Source of the DNA: Euryarchaeota archaeon UBA175
GTDB taxonomy: Archaea > Thermoplasmatota > Poseidoniia > Poseidoniales > Thalassarchaeaceae
Direction of reading: 5' to 3'
NCBI GenBank assembly: GCA_002497895.1
Contig: DAFD01000009.1
Location: 1-22,501 of the forward strand
DNA length: 22,501 bases
Shown here one piece after another: positions 9,101 to 15,878 of this stretch (position 1 is its first letter; each line of letters begins with the position of its first letter). Below the pieces are notes generated by a model that was not told where the DNA came from, ran no database searches, and saw only the letters and a list, made by a program, of their open reading frames with translations. The position numbers were made by a program, and so were the translations under genes.

Positions 9101-10135
9101 AAAGGGGTGCAGGGCCTTGACCGCCGCCTCGGCCAACTCGGCGACGTGAATATGCTAGCGATCGAAGACTACGACATTACAGTCGAGAGAATTGCTGGAC
9201 TCGTCGCCGATGGCAAGCTCTGCAAAGAGCGCCATGCAATGCTCGTCAGCCTCGCAGAGCAATTGGAAGAGGAGAGGCGAACACGGCTTGTCGCTGTGTT
9301 CGAACAAATCAACACCAACTTCACGAGAGCGTACAAATTACTCCAGCCAGGTGGCGAAGGAGAGTTGCAATTGGAGAATACGAAGAACCCGTTCGAGGGT
9401 GGTTTGAGGATGGCTTGCATTCCTCCAGGGAAGAGCAAGAGAACACGTCGAAGCTTCCTCTCTGGAGGCGAGAAATCGATGGCTGCACTGGCCTTCATCT
9501 TCGCGATTCAGGATTACGAGCCGAGCCCGTTCTACTACTTCGATGAAGTTGATCAGAACCTCGATCCATTCAACGCTGAGAGAATCGCGACACTCTGCCG
9601 AATTCGCAGTACTCACGCTCAGTTCATCATGGTGACACTGCGCAAGGTCAGCCTCACTCTAGCAGACCACCACATCGGAATCACACACGCTGGAGATGGC
9701 TGCAGCCGCCGTATTGCTGACTTCGACAGGGCGGCTGCGATCGAGTTGGGCGAAGAGTTCGAGGCTGAGCAAGAGGCAATTGCTGAGGCTCAGAAGGCGA
9801 AGGAGAACATGGGAGAATTGCCGACTGAAGAGAAGATGCCGAAGGTTCCTGAACCGATGGAGCGACCTCAGAGTCTTGGCGGCCTCGCCGATCGAGCTGG
9901 TGTAGAAGTTACTGAAGAGGAGATCTTAGGTGGCGAATTGCCCGAGGTTGAGGCTGTTGCTGCAGATGCTAGCGATACTGAAACAACACTGGATTCACTC
10001 ATCGAACGGACTGAGGAATGGTCCGAGGATATCGCAGAGAAGGAGGCCTCGACGCCACCTGCTGATGACGAAGAAGTGGCAGTTGCCGCTGACGAGGTCG
10101 CTGGAGAGGTCGAAGCCGAGCAGGAGTTGGAGTGA
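6167..10135 (+). CDS. smc: Chromosome segregation protein SMC
   Basis: SMC is the ATPase core of the condensin that compacts and separates sister chromosomes, working as a dimer with ScpA and ScpB. The N-terminal head carries Walker A GPNGSGKS (31-38). Coiled-coil arms span about 165-525 and 690-1010. The hinge (about 530-680) ends in EATGAMTGGS. The C-terminal head has the ABC signature LSGGEKSMAALAF (starting about 1098) and Walker B FDEVD (1125-1129). At 1322 residues it is longer than the usual ~1150-1200. The excess is an acidic, Glu/Ala-rich tail (about 1175-1322) after the head, probably disordered. ATG 6167 is supported by GGTGAT three bases upstream. scpA follows after three bases. 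Confidence 0.97.
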   Translation: MHLLRIEVENFKSFGGEITIPFDEGFTAITGPNGSGKSNSGDAIQFVLGTRSTKVMRADNVADLIFNGGKRGKPARHMSVTLVFANTPELDGRRRLRVDEDEVSFTRSVRLNRKNQPNSSYRIGERSVTATEMRRTLAEAGLHGDGYNIVLQGDVTTLATMTDWKRRGVLEEVAGVTAYDSEIRGANNQRKAVEHDIETIELFEADQKARLKKLEKEREQALKYRDLKEQLDAARIVLAQARYRNRVDEIRMLNEDHQKYLERDQTVRESVRTNESRLLSLEEELVKVTRDLEEMATGESKAVMDQIRTLEIEAETSRDRIGDQKRAASDANEEIEVIQGDLDSVLAAVEKLVAEVDAANRAVEGANSDLDKAEADENEARKAIESGDRHSRDLNRALGLATDEVNKVHAVRAEARLESDRAEQAARFASDNLADLEEQYEIVSLERDDLELTGEDLREDKPPQDRESLAVQLTKLQKQEVALREDRERAEGQLREANRALDRARAAQEARSSKPGSAVTLRSLSKLRESGEIRGILGSLGELTSPKDSAHEEALAFALGGGMNSIVVSDDEVAGSCIKWLRANGGGRATFLPLNKISASRAKGRALMVARNPGIIGFAHDLLDFDESIETAVHFACRNTLIVQSMDVARRNMGGVRMVTLDGSIVEATGAMTGGSASKGARPSFGGAGAAGAGMENLEAAVERGNLRYSTVEAALKEIRDSQNEVRNNIHGLDDSDHSVKLRNWKADVKIAQKQVDDIGRKVVEARTEHDKLEQASRKAIEAAADAETNYESAAEARRQAAETLQNQTPDHLSQLLRSAQDTRTEAERTKLRAEADIASGDERLRVLNDRKNDLTRSLEHQNTIITSATTAIEQLDTAIAKADEDLKELRETASQFNEEHQILTTRRDEIVDERASLRAHIEQMQTQRETIRARLEGLVENIRNKEGTLDELKAELAENQIALPDSDIQLPTVAEADKGVQGLDRRLGQLGDVNMLAIEDYDITVERIAGLVADGKLCKERHAMLVSLAEQLEEERRTRLVAVFEQINTNFTRAYKLLQPGGEGELQLENTKNPFEGGLRMACIPPGKSKRTRRSFLSGGEKSMAALAFIFAIQDYEPSPFYYFDEVDQNLDPFNAERIATLCRIRSTHAQFIMVTLRKVSLTLADHHIGITHAGDGCSRRIADFDRAAAIELGEEFEAEQEAIAEAQKAKENMGELPTEEKMPKVPEPMERPQSLGGLADRAGVEVTEEEILGGELPEVEAVAADASDTETTLDSLIERTEEWSEDIAEKEASTPPADDEEVAVAADEVAGEVEAEQELE

Positions 10136-10138
10136 CCG

Positions 10139-11146
10139 ATGCCTGTTTTTGACGCGACCGCAATGCGAGACGACATCGTGACGAGACTTCTCGAAGGCGA
10201 GGAAGACCTCGATACCAGTCGCTATCTGGACCGACTCGTTGAACTCGCCAGCCTTGAAGAGGCTGAGCACCAGTTCCTCACCGATCCATTTGACCGCTCG
10301 GTTGCCCTCGTATTCCAATTATTCAGGTCGAAAGATCTGGACCCTTGGGATGTGAATTTGACGAATTTCCTAGTGATGTTTGACGAGCGGATCAAGACTG
10401 CTGAGAACATCGACTTGCCGACCTGCGGTCGGCTGATTAGAATGGCTTGGCAGATTCTTCGAGGTCAGGCCTCAACGCTGATTGAGAGACAAGATCGAGC
10501 CTGGGATGACCTCGAGGAGGATTTCCACGATTTCGACATGGGTGGATGGGAATCTGATTTCTCTGAGGACGATTACAACTTCTCTGTTGGAGTTCTCACC
10601 GGAGCCGCGGATTCGGTGCTACCTTCAATGTTCAAGGGACGTATCCATCGAGATGAGAGCCGCCCCGTCACACTCACAGAACTGCTGATGGGTCTGCAGA
10701 GTGCTAAGCAGATCTCTGAGGATCTCAAGCTTCGGGAGCAGATTGCGAAGGAACGCCGCGAGGCGAATGCAAAAGCGAGGGCACGATTTTCAGGCAGTCT
10801 TCACATCGAGGACCTTGAAGCGGATTTGAAGCGAACTTGGGAAGCACTGCGGGATCGAACCGTGGCAGATAATGGTGCAGTTGACTTGAAGGATATCGTT
10901 GGGCACTTGCGCGACCGATCGCTGGAGAAAGGCCTCGAATTCGATGAGGCAGAAGCAGAGGCTCAGGTCACTGCTCTGGTATCGTCGCTCTTCCTAACTC
11001 ACCGCGGTTACGCGGATTTGACTCAGAACTCAGGCCGTGATGGCATGATTACACTCAAAGATCTCCACCCCGATAACGGCGATTTCGACGCCTTGACTGA
11101 GGAGATTAATCCTAAGCCTGAGATGGAGGTGGCAGTCGATGTCTGA
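10139..11146 (+). CDS. scpA: Segregation and condensation protein A (kleisin)
   Basis: ScpA is the kleisin that bridges the two SMC heads and recruits ScpB. The 335-residue protein has the family core after a short N-terminal extension: DPFDRSVALVFQLFRSKDLDPWDVNLTNFL (about 49-78), the SMC-neck-binding helix region, followed by the LPTCGRLIRMAWQILRGQAS helix. A very acidic stretch (about 120-150, DDLEEDFHDFDMGGWESDFSED) replaces the short linker seen in many homologues. The C-terminal ~100 residues (from about 220) would be the winged helix that caps the second SMC head. GGAGTGA at 10129-10135, overlapping the smc stop, acts as ribosome-binding site. Its 3' end overlaps scpB by 8 bases. Context with smc and scpB makes the call firm. 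Confidence 0.92.
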   Translation: MPVFDATAMRDDIVTRLLEGEEDLDTSRYLDRLVELASLEEAEHQFLTDPFDRSVALVFQLFRSKDLDPWDVNLTNFLVMFDERIKTAENIDLPTCGRLIRMAWQILRGQASTLIERQDRAWDDLEEDFHDFDMGGWESDFSEDDYNFSVGVLTGAADSVLPSMFKGRIHRDESRPVTLTELLMGLQSAKQISEDLKLREQIAKERREANAKARARFSGSLHIEDLEADLKRTWEALRDRTVADNGAVDLKDIVGHLRDRSLEKGLEFDEAEAEAQVTALVSSLFLTHRGYADLTQNSGRDGMITLKDLHPDNGDFDALTEEINPKPEMEVAVDV

Positions 11147-11771
11147 ATCCGTTGAATTGTCAACCATAATCGAAGCGATTCTGTTCAGCGCTGGGCGCTC
11201 GATGACGGTTGAGGAATTGATGGAGCAGACAGGAAAGACTCGTTCCGAGATATCAGGCTCTCTGAATAATCTACAATCTACAATCAAACGTCGGCGCGAT
11301 TCTGCGTTACAATTGACCGAGGTTGCTGGAAGGTGGATATTCGAGGTGCGCCCGACTCTTTCCACACATCTTCCAAAGTCGGTTCGGCCAGATGTTCCTG
11401 CGCGATTACTTCCTGCCGCAGCTCTCATCGCTTACCATCAGCCGATGAAGCAGGCACAATTGGTCGACATGATTGGTGCAAAGGCATACGATAGGGTTCG
11501 GGAATTGGCGAATCTTGGCTTCATCGATAGGCGTCGGGATGGCTTGACTCGCAGGCTGACAACGACACGGCGCTTCGCTGAATACTTTGGTTGCCCAGAT
11601 GTCGAATACCGAAAGGTCCGCGAATGGTTCCGTGCCGAGGCTGGCAAGGCCGGACTAACAAGTGCTCAGTTAGCCGCTTCTCTATCGGAAGAGCAGATGA
11701 CAATCGAGGAATTTACTGAAGCCCCTTCTGAGGAAGCGATGGCGATGGAAGCAACTCAAGCCGAAGAGTGA
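11139..11771 (+). CDS. scpB: Segregation and condensation protein B (kite protein)
   Basis: ScpB dimers bind the middle of ScpA in the SMC-ScpAB condensin. The 210-residue protein fits the family: a first winged helix (STIIEAILFSAGRSMTVEELMEQTG, about 8-32) and a second one (LPAAALIAYHQPMKQAQLVDMIGAKAYDRVRELANLGFI, about 90-130). TTTRRFAEYFG is the typical C-terminal strand and helix. A low-complexity Glu/Ala tail (from about 175) resembles the acidic tail of SMC. GGAGGTGG at 11125-11132, inside scpA, sits six bases before ATG 11139, so translation is coupled. Complete smc-scpA-scpB operons are not universal in archaea. It ends just before a palindrome shared with convergent mvaA. Confidence 0.9.
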   Translation: MSESVELSTIIEAILFSAGRSMTVEELMEQTGKTRSEISGSLNNLQSTIKRRRDSALQLTEVAGRWIFEVRPTLSTHLPKSVRPDVPARLLPAAALIAYHQPMKQAQLVDMIGAKAYDRVRELANLGFIDRRRDGLTRRLTTTRRFAEYFGCPDVEYRKVREWFRAEAGKAGLTSAQLAASLSEEQMTIEEFTEAPSEEAMAMEATQAEE

Positions 11772-11776
11772 TTGCT

Positions 11777-11795
11777 GACTCTAAGAGTCGATTTT
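11777..11795. terminator. Short palindrome between convergent scpB and mvaA, with adjacent T-run
   Basis: GACTCT and AGAGTC flank a single central A (11777-11789), followed on the plus strand by GATTTT (to 11795). It lies in the 23-base gap between the scpB stop and the mvaA stop. A small stem plus a T-run fits an archaeal terminator for the scpB side. The minus strand has no comparable T-run right after it. The sequence is seen; the function is inferred. Confidence 0.45.
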
Positions 11796-13090
11796 CACTC
11801 GCCACGAACCTGTTTGAGCGCGGCTTCGACGGCAGCCATGGTGATTCGCTCGCCACTTTCGCGAACGATAGAGGCAACTGGCTCAATCTCTTCCGGCTCA
11901 GCGCCGGCCGTTGCAATCATGTTGCGTAGGTGGAGTTTCATGTGACCTGCTTGGATCCCTACTGTGGCTAATGCACGTAGAGCTCCGAGATTCTGGGCAA
12001 GTCCTGCAGCTGCCATGACCTTCGCTAGGTCGTCCGCGGACTTGATTCCGAGCAGAGCGACATTAGCTTGGGCACCAGGGTGGATGCGAATTGCGCCACC
12101 AACCAGGCCAACAGCCATTGGAATCTCGATTGAACCGACGAGATTCCCGTCAGCGTCCTTTTCCCAGTGTGTCATCGATCCATATCGGCGCTCGTGAGCA
12201 GCGTAGGAGTGAGCGCCGGATTCGACCGCCCGCCAGTCTTGACCACAGGCGATTGCCACTGGTGAAATTGCGTTCATGATTCCCTTATTGTGAGTGGTTG
12301 CGCGGAATGGGTCAGCTGCGGCGAAATGGTAGGCCTGTAGCACGCCATTGATGACTTCCGCACCACGCACGGGGTCATTTCCAGCATCTGACATTTCTCC
12401 TGGGGTGAAAGTAGCACTGACTCGAGCGAGCCTGTGGACTGCAAGATTGCTAATGATTCGCAGGATGACAGTTCCACTTGACAGGCTCTCGACGCGTGGA
12501 GCGATGGTTTCGGCCATGGTATTGACTGCATTTGCACCCATCGCATCTCTGCAATCGACTAGGATGTGAACGATGATCATTGGACCAGAATCTGTGTCTA
12601 TGATTCGTGCCTCGACATCTCGACAACCGCCTCCGAATTTGACAAGGATTGGGTCGACATCATTGCAGGCTTGGATGAGTTCATCCTTCGCGGCAAGAAT
12701 TGTGGCCTTGGATGCCTCGGGATCATCGCAGCCGACGACTTGGATCTGACCTATCATCACCGGCTCGGTATTGTTTGAGACGAATCCGCCGGTTGCTTGG
12801 CATCGCTTTGCCATATTCGAAGCGGCTGCGACAACACTTGCTTCCTCGACGACGAAGGGAATCAAGTAGTGATCTCCATCGATGATGAAGTTCGTCGCCA
12901 CACCAATTGGCAGCGAATATCGACCGATGACATTCTCGATCATTCGGTCGGCTGTACCCTCGTCCAATTCTGCGTCCGCCCAGGCCTTGACCTGTTCGTC
13001 AGTCAGTCCGGCAAGCTCGGCTAACTTAGCGCGTCGCTCGGGTACGGAGAGCTTGTAGAATCCCTTCAATCGGCTGTTCTCAACTGGCAT
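11795..13090 (-). CDS. mvaA: Hydroxymethylglutaryl-CoA reductase, class II (bacterial-type)
   Basis: HMG-CoA reductase makes mevalonate, the precursor of archaeal isoprenoid membrane lipids. The 431-residue, soluble, single-module sequence with GRYSLPIGVATNFIIDG (57-72) and EEASVVAAASNMAK (82-95) is class II. The class I enzyme of most archaea has different flanking motifs. The four catalytic residues of the Pseudomonas mevalonii enzyme (Glu83, Lys267, Asp283, His381) appear here as E83 in VEEASVV, K269 in HNKGIMN, D285 in GQDWRAVE and H383 in AGHMKLH. DAMGANAVN (182-190) is the conserved core. GGTGA four bases before ATG 13090 supports the start. Class II in archaea is known from Archaeoglobus and Thermoplasmata relatives and is usually read as old transfer from bacteria. 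Confidence 0.95.
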   Translation of the reverse strand: MPVENSRLKGFYKLSVPERRAKLAELAGLTDEQVKAWADAELDEGTADRMIENVIGRYSLPIGVATNFIIDGDHYLIPFVVEEASVVAAASNMAKRCQATGGFVSNNTEPVMIGQIQVVGCDDPEASKATILAAKDELIQACNDVDPILVKFGGGCRDVEARIIDTDSGPMIIVHILVDCRDAMGANAVNTMAETIAPRVESLSSGTVILRIISNLAVHRLARVSATFTPGEMSDAGNDPVRGAEVINGVLQAYHFAAADPFRATTHNKGIMNAISPVAIACGQDWRAVESGAHSYAAHERRYGSMTHWEKDADGNLVGSIEIPMAVGLVGGAIRIHPGAQANVALLGIKSADDLAKVMAAAGLAQNLGALRALATVGIQAGHMKLHLRNMIATAGAEPEEIEPVASIVRESGERITMAAVEAALKQVRGE

Positions 13091-13451
13091 TGATTCACCA
13101 GTCCTCGCGACAGCGCTCCGGTTCTAAGCCCTTTGTGGCCGGAAGGCCTGAAACGGCCTCCTGAGGCTCATTCTCGCTTTCTGCAAAGAATGCCGATAAT
13201 GCGCCTCTAATCAGGGGGTTGGAGGGGTGATGGTGCGCCTAGAGCCTCTCAAAAAAGCGTTAATCAGGCCGTTAACGCATTGTTAACGCATTGCGGAAGC
13301 GTTAGTTATGCGTTAATGTTGGCATATTCAAAACGCTTCATGTAAAGCCTATAATCTCAAATCACCTCCTGAAAAAGCCCAAAAACGCGTTAAATTACAT
13401 GTGAAGAAGCGTGAGAACACGTGAACATTATGTACTCATACGCCCGCGTAT
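13091..13451. other. Repeat-rich intergenic region between mvaA and the ORC-like gene (candidate origin or regulatory region)
   Basis: This 361-base gap is the largest in the window and I see no gene in it. From left to right it holds a GGCCT-rich inverted repeat (AGGCC 13144-13148, GGCCT 13155-13159) and two TGCGCCT copies (13200-13206, 13234-13240) flanking a G-rich tract (13214-13229). An array of GCGTTAA sites in both orientations (13257-13393) follows, then three GTGA units in 10-base register (13401-13424) and a perfect dyad just before the next gene (13437-13452). The repeat part is visibly more A+T-rich than the genes around it. Known archaeal ORB consensus sequences are not evident. 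Confidence 0.5.
13257..13393. repeat. GCGTTAA / TTAACGC array in both orientations
   Basis: Five exact GCGTTAA sites: plus orientation at 13257-13263, 13310-13316 and 13387-13393, inverted at 13272-13278 and 13283-13289. One partial copy, GCGTTA, is at 13299-13304. The two inverted copies belong to an exact 11-base tandem repeat, GTTAACGCATT (13271-13281, 13282-13292). ATGCGTTAA (13308-13316) mirrors it across a 17-base spacer. Clustered iterons like these mark replication origins or binding arrays of a DNA-binding protein; which one cannot be told from sequence. Confidence 0.6.
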
Positions 13452-13452
13452 G
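13401..13452 (+). promoter_or_regulatory. Putative promoter and operator of the ORC-like gene
   Basis: Three GTGA units begin at 13401, 13411 and 13421, exactly one helical turn apart; the first and third extend to ACATGTGAA and ACACGTGAA. A TATA-like ATTATGTA follows (13427-13434). A perfect dyad, CATACGC-CC-GCGTATG (13437-13452), ends six bases before ATG 13458. With initiation about 25 bases after the TATA element the transcript would be leaderless, which fits the missing Shine-Dalgarno site. A protein bound to the dyad would block initiation. Confidence 0.45.
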
Positions 13453-13457
13453 TGATA

Positions 13458-15575
13458 ATGGCCGAAGGGGCTCCAAGCATTCTCGATCTGCCTCCATTGC
13501 GAGGCAACCCCTTCGACCTGAGGCCAATCGAGCCAAGCCGTGCAGAATACCTAGTTGGCCGCGACAAACTTGTCACGGAGTGGAGAGAGCATCTGATTTC
13601 TCAAACTCCGAGGATGCTCCTCCTGGTCGGCGACAGAGGCTCTGGTAGAACTTCTCTGCTCAACACCCTCGCCTCTACCACATCTCGCCGACCATACATT
13701 GGGCAGTTTTGGCCCGAGGGTGATGACCCAGTTCAGGGTATAATCCATGAGTTGTCTGTGCATTTTGGAGGGTTCGAGATCCCACCTACGATGCAGCAGA
13801 CCTCGGATAGGATGGTAGAAGTTCTTGACAAAGAGACTGGAACTCTGCCATTGATAGCCTTCGATTACCCTGCTAAAATCGATCTAAATCCGATTCTCAC
13901 ACGCCTTTCTCCGTTACTTCAGAGGCTCCGCGCCCTAGTCGTAGTCGTGCTCACACCCTCTCAATTGGCTGGATTAGATGATGAGGTTCTCGAGATGTTT
14001 GATTCACCTCATCATCTTCAGAACCTCGATGAGAGGCAGATTCAGGTTCTGTCAAATCGTCGAATCGCCCGCTCAGCTAATCAGAAGTGGAACATTCGCC
14101 CGAATCTTTTGCAGGCGATTAAGCAGCATTCCGACGGTAATCCTCGCCGTGTTATTCGATTATTGCGTGATTTGGTTGACGAGCGCCATGATCCTCAGGA
14201 AGGAGGGGTACTCGAGCAATTGACAACTTGGCGGGCACCGCCAGTGCAGGATTCACCCCCAGTCGTGGCGGCTCCCGACAAACCTCAGCCCGTTGCAGAG
14301 ACGATGGCGGAGCCTGAACCGGAGCCTGAACTGGAACCTGTCGTGGAAGATATTGAGGACATCACCTCCTATGCTCAGAAGGAAGAATCCGATGAAGAAG
14401 AGTACGCAGAGGAAGAAGAACTTGACGAGGAGCCAGATGACCTCTGGGGTGAGGAAGAAGAGGAATTGGGCGATGAGGTTGCGGAACCTCCTACCTGGAA
14501 CGATGAATTTGAGGCTCCTCAGGACATTTGGGGCGTCGATGATGCGCCGGAATCGGCAAGTGAAGATGAGGAGAGCCGATTCCACCAAGCCGAGTTAGAA
14601 TCGGAGTCTGAACCTCAGGAAGAACCGACCGAAGAATATCATCAATTTACTGAAGAGCCAGCTTTCCTCTACATGGAAGAGGGCACTGAACCGCCTAAAT
14701 CATCGCGGAAAGGCGGTAATTTCGGTCGCCTTCTCGGTCGAACCATCAGTGCTAATGACCGTATGCCAACGACTGGCGACGATACTCCAATCACCGTCGC
14801 AGACCAACATCCTAGCCTTGTTCCGAAGGCCCCGAAGACACCGGTGAGAGAGATGGCTCCAGAGAGCGTCGAGGACGAAAACTCAGCTGCGAAGATCGAT
14901 ACAAGCGTTCGTGCAGGAGAGGAGGAACATGTCTTCCACGATAATCACGCATTGTGGGTCGTCGATTCTGATTCGATGTCGACACTCCCCGATCCGCGAG
15001 CCTACAAGCCACCACCGCAACAGCCCGAGCCGAAGGTGCAAGAATTCGAAACCGAGTGGTTCGTTGCTGAAGGAGAAGAGGAAGAAGCACTTCCCGATGC
15101 AGAGTTTGAAGAGGATATCGAACCTTCTTTTGAGCCCGAACCAGAGTTCCAAGGAGTCGAGACCGAGGTTCCTCCCACAGCCTCTCAGATTCACATCCCT
15201 ACGATTCCGACAAGCCCTCCGGCTGTAGTTCCACAGGCGATTAGCCCCCCCGCTCCTACTCCGGCACCTGTACAGATTCCGGTTTCCTTAGGCCCAACTT
15301 GGGAGCCTGATGAGCCATTCAACCCAATCGTATTGCAAACACTAACCGAGGCCGAGAGAATGATAGTCGAGGCATCTTCCGTGCGCGAAGTATCTCCTTC
15401 CGATGATGAATTACAAGCTCGCCTAGAGGTTGGGCGTTCCAGACTTTCGCAAATCTACAATGGAATGCGACGCAAAGGCTTGCTCTCCGTCCGCAAACAA
15501 GGCCGCACGCGATACTTCAAACTCAGCGAGGCTGCAGGTCAGCACCTGCGCGGAGCACCTCAGGGGGTTGTATGA
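13458..15575 (+). CDS. ORC/Cdc6-like AAA+ protein with degenerate nucleotide site, acidic linker and C-terminal winged helix
   Basis: The N-terminal ~260 residues resemble Orc1/Cdc6-type AAA+ ATPases: YLVGRDKLVTEW (31-42), a P-loop GDRGSGRTS (58-66), a Walker B-like LIAFDY (132-137), and a sensor-2-like GNPRRVIRLL (227-236). The Walker A lysine is arginine and no glutamate follows the Walker B aspartate, so ATP hydrolysis is doubtful. Residues about 265-610 are Glu/Asp/Pro-rich and probably disordered, with short DDLWG/DIWG repeats. The last ~85 residues (from about 620) form a winged helix (LTEAERMIVEAS to RKQGRTRYFKLSEAAG), resembling MarR/ArsR-type DNA-binding domains. ATG 13458 is chosen over GTG 13452, which overlaps the dyad; neither has a Shine-Dalgarno site. 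It is coupled to the DUF357 gene by an ATGA overlap. The function is unknown; DNA binding is likely. Confidence 0.7.
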   Translation: MAEGAPSILDLPPLRGNPFDLRPIEPSRAEYLVGRDKLVTEWREHLISQTPRMLLLVGDRGSGRTSLLNTLASTTSRRPYIGQFWPEGDDPVQGIIHELSVHFGGFEIPPTMQQTSDRMVEVLDKETGTLPLIAFDYPAKIDLNPILTRLSPLLQRLRALVVVVLTPSQLAGLDDEVLEMFDSPHHLQNLDERQIQVLSNRRIARSANQKWNIRPNLLQAIKQHSDGNPRRVIRLLRDLVDERHDPQEGGVLEQLTTWRAPPVQDSPPVVAAPDKPQPVAETMAEPEPEPELEPVVEDIEDITSYAQKEESDEEEYAEEEELDEEPDDLWGEEEEELGDEVAEPPTWNDEFEAPQDIWGVDDAPESASEDEESRFHQAELESESEPQEEPTEEYHQFTEEPAFLYMEEGTEPPKSSRKGGNFGRLLGRTISANDRMPTTGDDTPITVADQHPSLVPKAPKTPVREMAPESVEDENSAAKIDTSVRAGEEEHVFHDNHALWVVDSDSMSTLPDPRAYKPPPQQPEPKVQEFETEWFVAEGEEEEALPDAEFEEDIEPSFEPEPEFQGVETEVPPTASQIHIPTIPTSPPAVVPQAISPPAPTPAPVQIPVSLGPTWEPDEPFNPIVLQTLTEAERMIVEASSVREVSPSDDELQARLEVGRSRLSQIYNGMRRKGLLSVRKQGRTRYFKLSEAAGQHLRGAPQGVV

Positions 15576-15871
15576 TGTCTGATGATGGTGCGACGGTCAC
15601 GCGAGAAAAGGTCGAGCAGTATCTCGCTTTGACCGCCGAGGCGAGGGCGAAGGCTACACCGATAGCCAAGACCGATGTGGATGTAGCCCGCCTGACTTCG
15701 ATGATGAGAATGTGCGATGATTACCAGGCTGATGCCAAGCACTTCCTAGAGCAAGGAGATTTGGTTAGAGCATTTGGAGCAATCAATTACGCCCATGCGT
15801 GGATTGATGCAGCAGTGAGAATTGGATTGATGAATGGCCACGGTGATGATCGATTGTTCACATTGCCTTAG
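15572..15871 (+). CDS. DUF357 family protein
   Basis: This 99-residue helical protein matches the archaeal DUF357 family: TREKVEQYLALTAEARAKA at the N-terminus, then DYQADAKHFLEQGDLVRAFGAINYAHAWIDAAVRIGL (about 50-86), whose 'GD.VRA..AI.YAH.W.DA..R.GL' pattern is diagnostic. No biochemical role is established for the family. The start ATG 15572 overlaps the upstream stop (ATGA), with AGGGGG shortly before it; a second ATG follows immediately at 15575. Translational coupling to the ORC-like protein suggests they are made together and may act together. There is no signal peptide or membrane segment. A perfect-arm palindrome follows the stop. Confidence 0.85.
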   Translation: MMSDDGATVTREKVEQYLALTAEARAKATPIAKTDVDVARLTSMMRMCDDYQADAKHFLEQGDLVRAFGAINYAHAWIDAAVRIGLMNGHGDDRLFTLP

Positions 15872-15878
15872 TTAGAAT

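Noticed and set aside
13212..13232. Canonical archaeal ORB element
   Set aside because: The G-string is present but the TTCCA-type dyad that defines ORB sites in Sulfolobus, Pyrococcus and haloarchaea is not visible.
13257..13393. CRISPR array
   Set aside because: The repeats are only 7-11 bases, occur in both orientations and have irregular spacing.
13421..13648. Small coding frame beginning in the intergenic region before the ORC-like gene
   Set aside because: It runs out of frame over the ORC-like N-terminus, is Arg/Ser/Pro-rich, and has no start signal.
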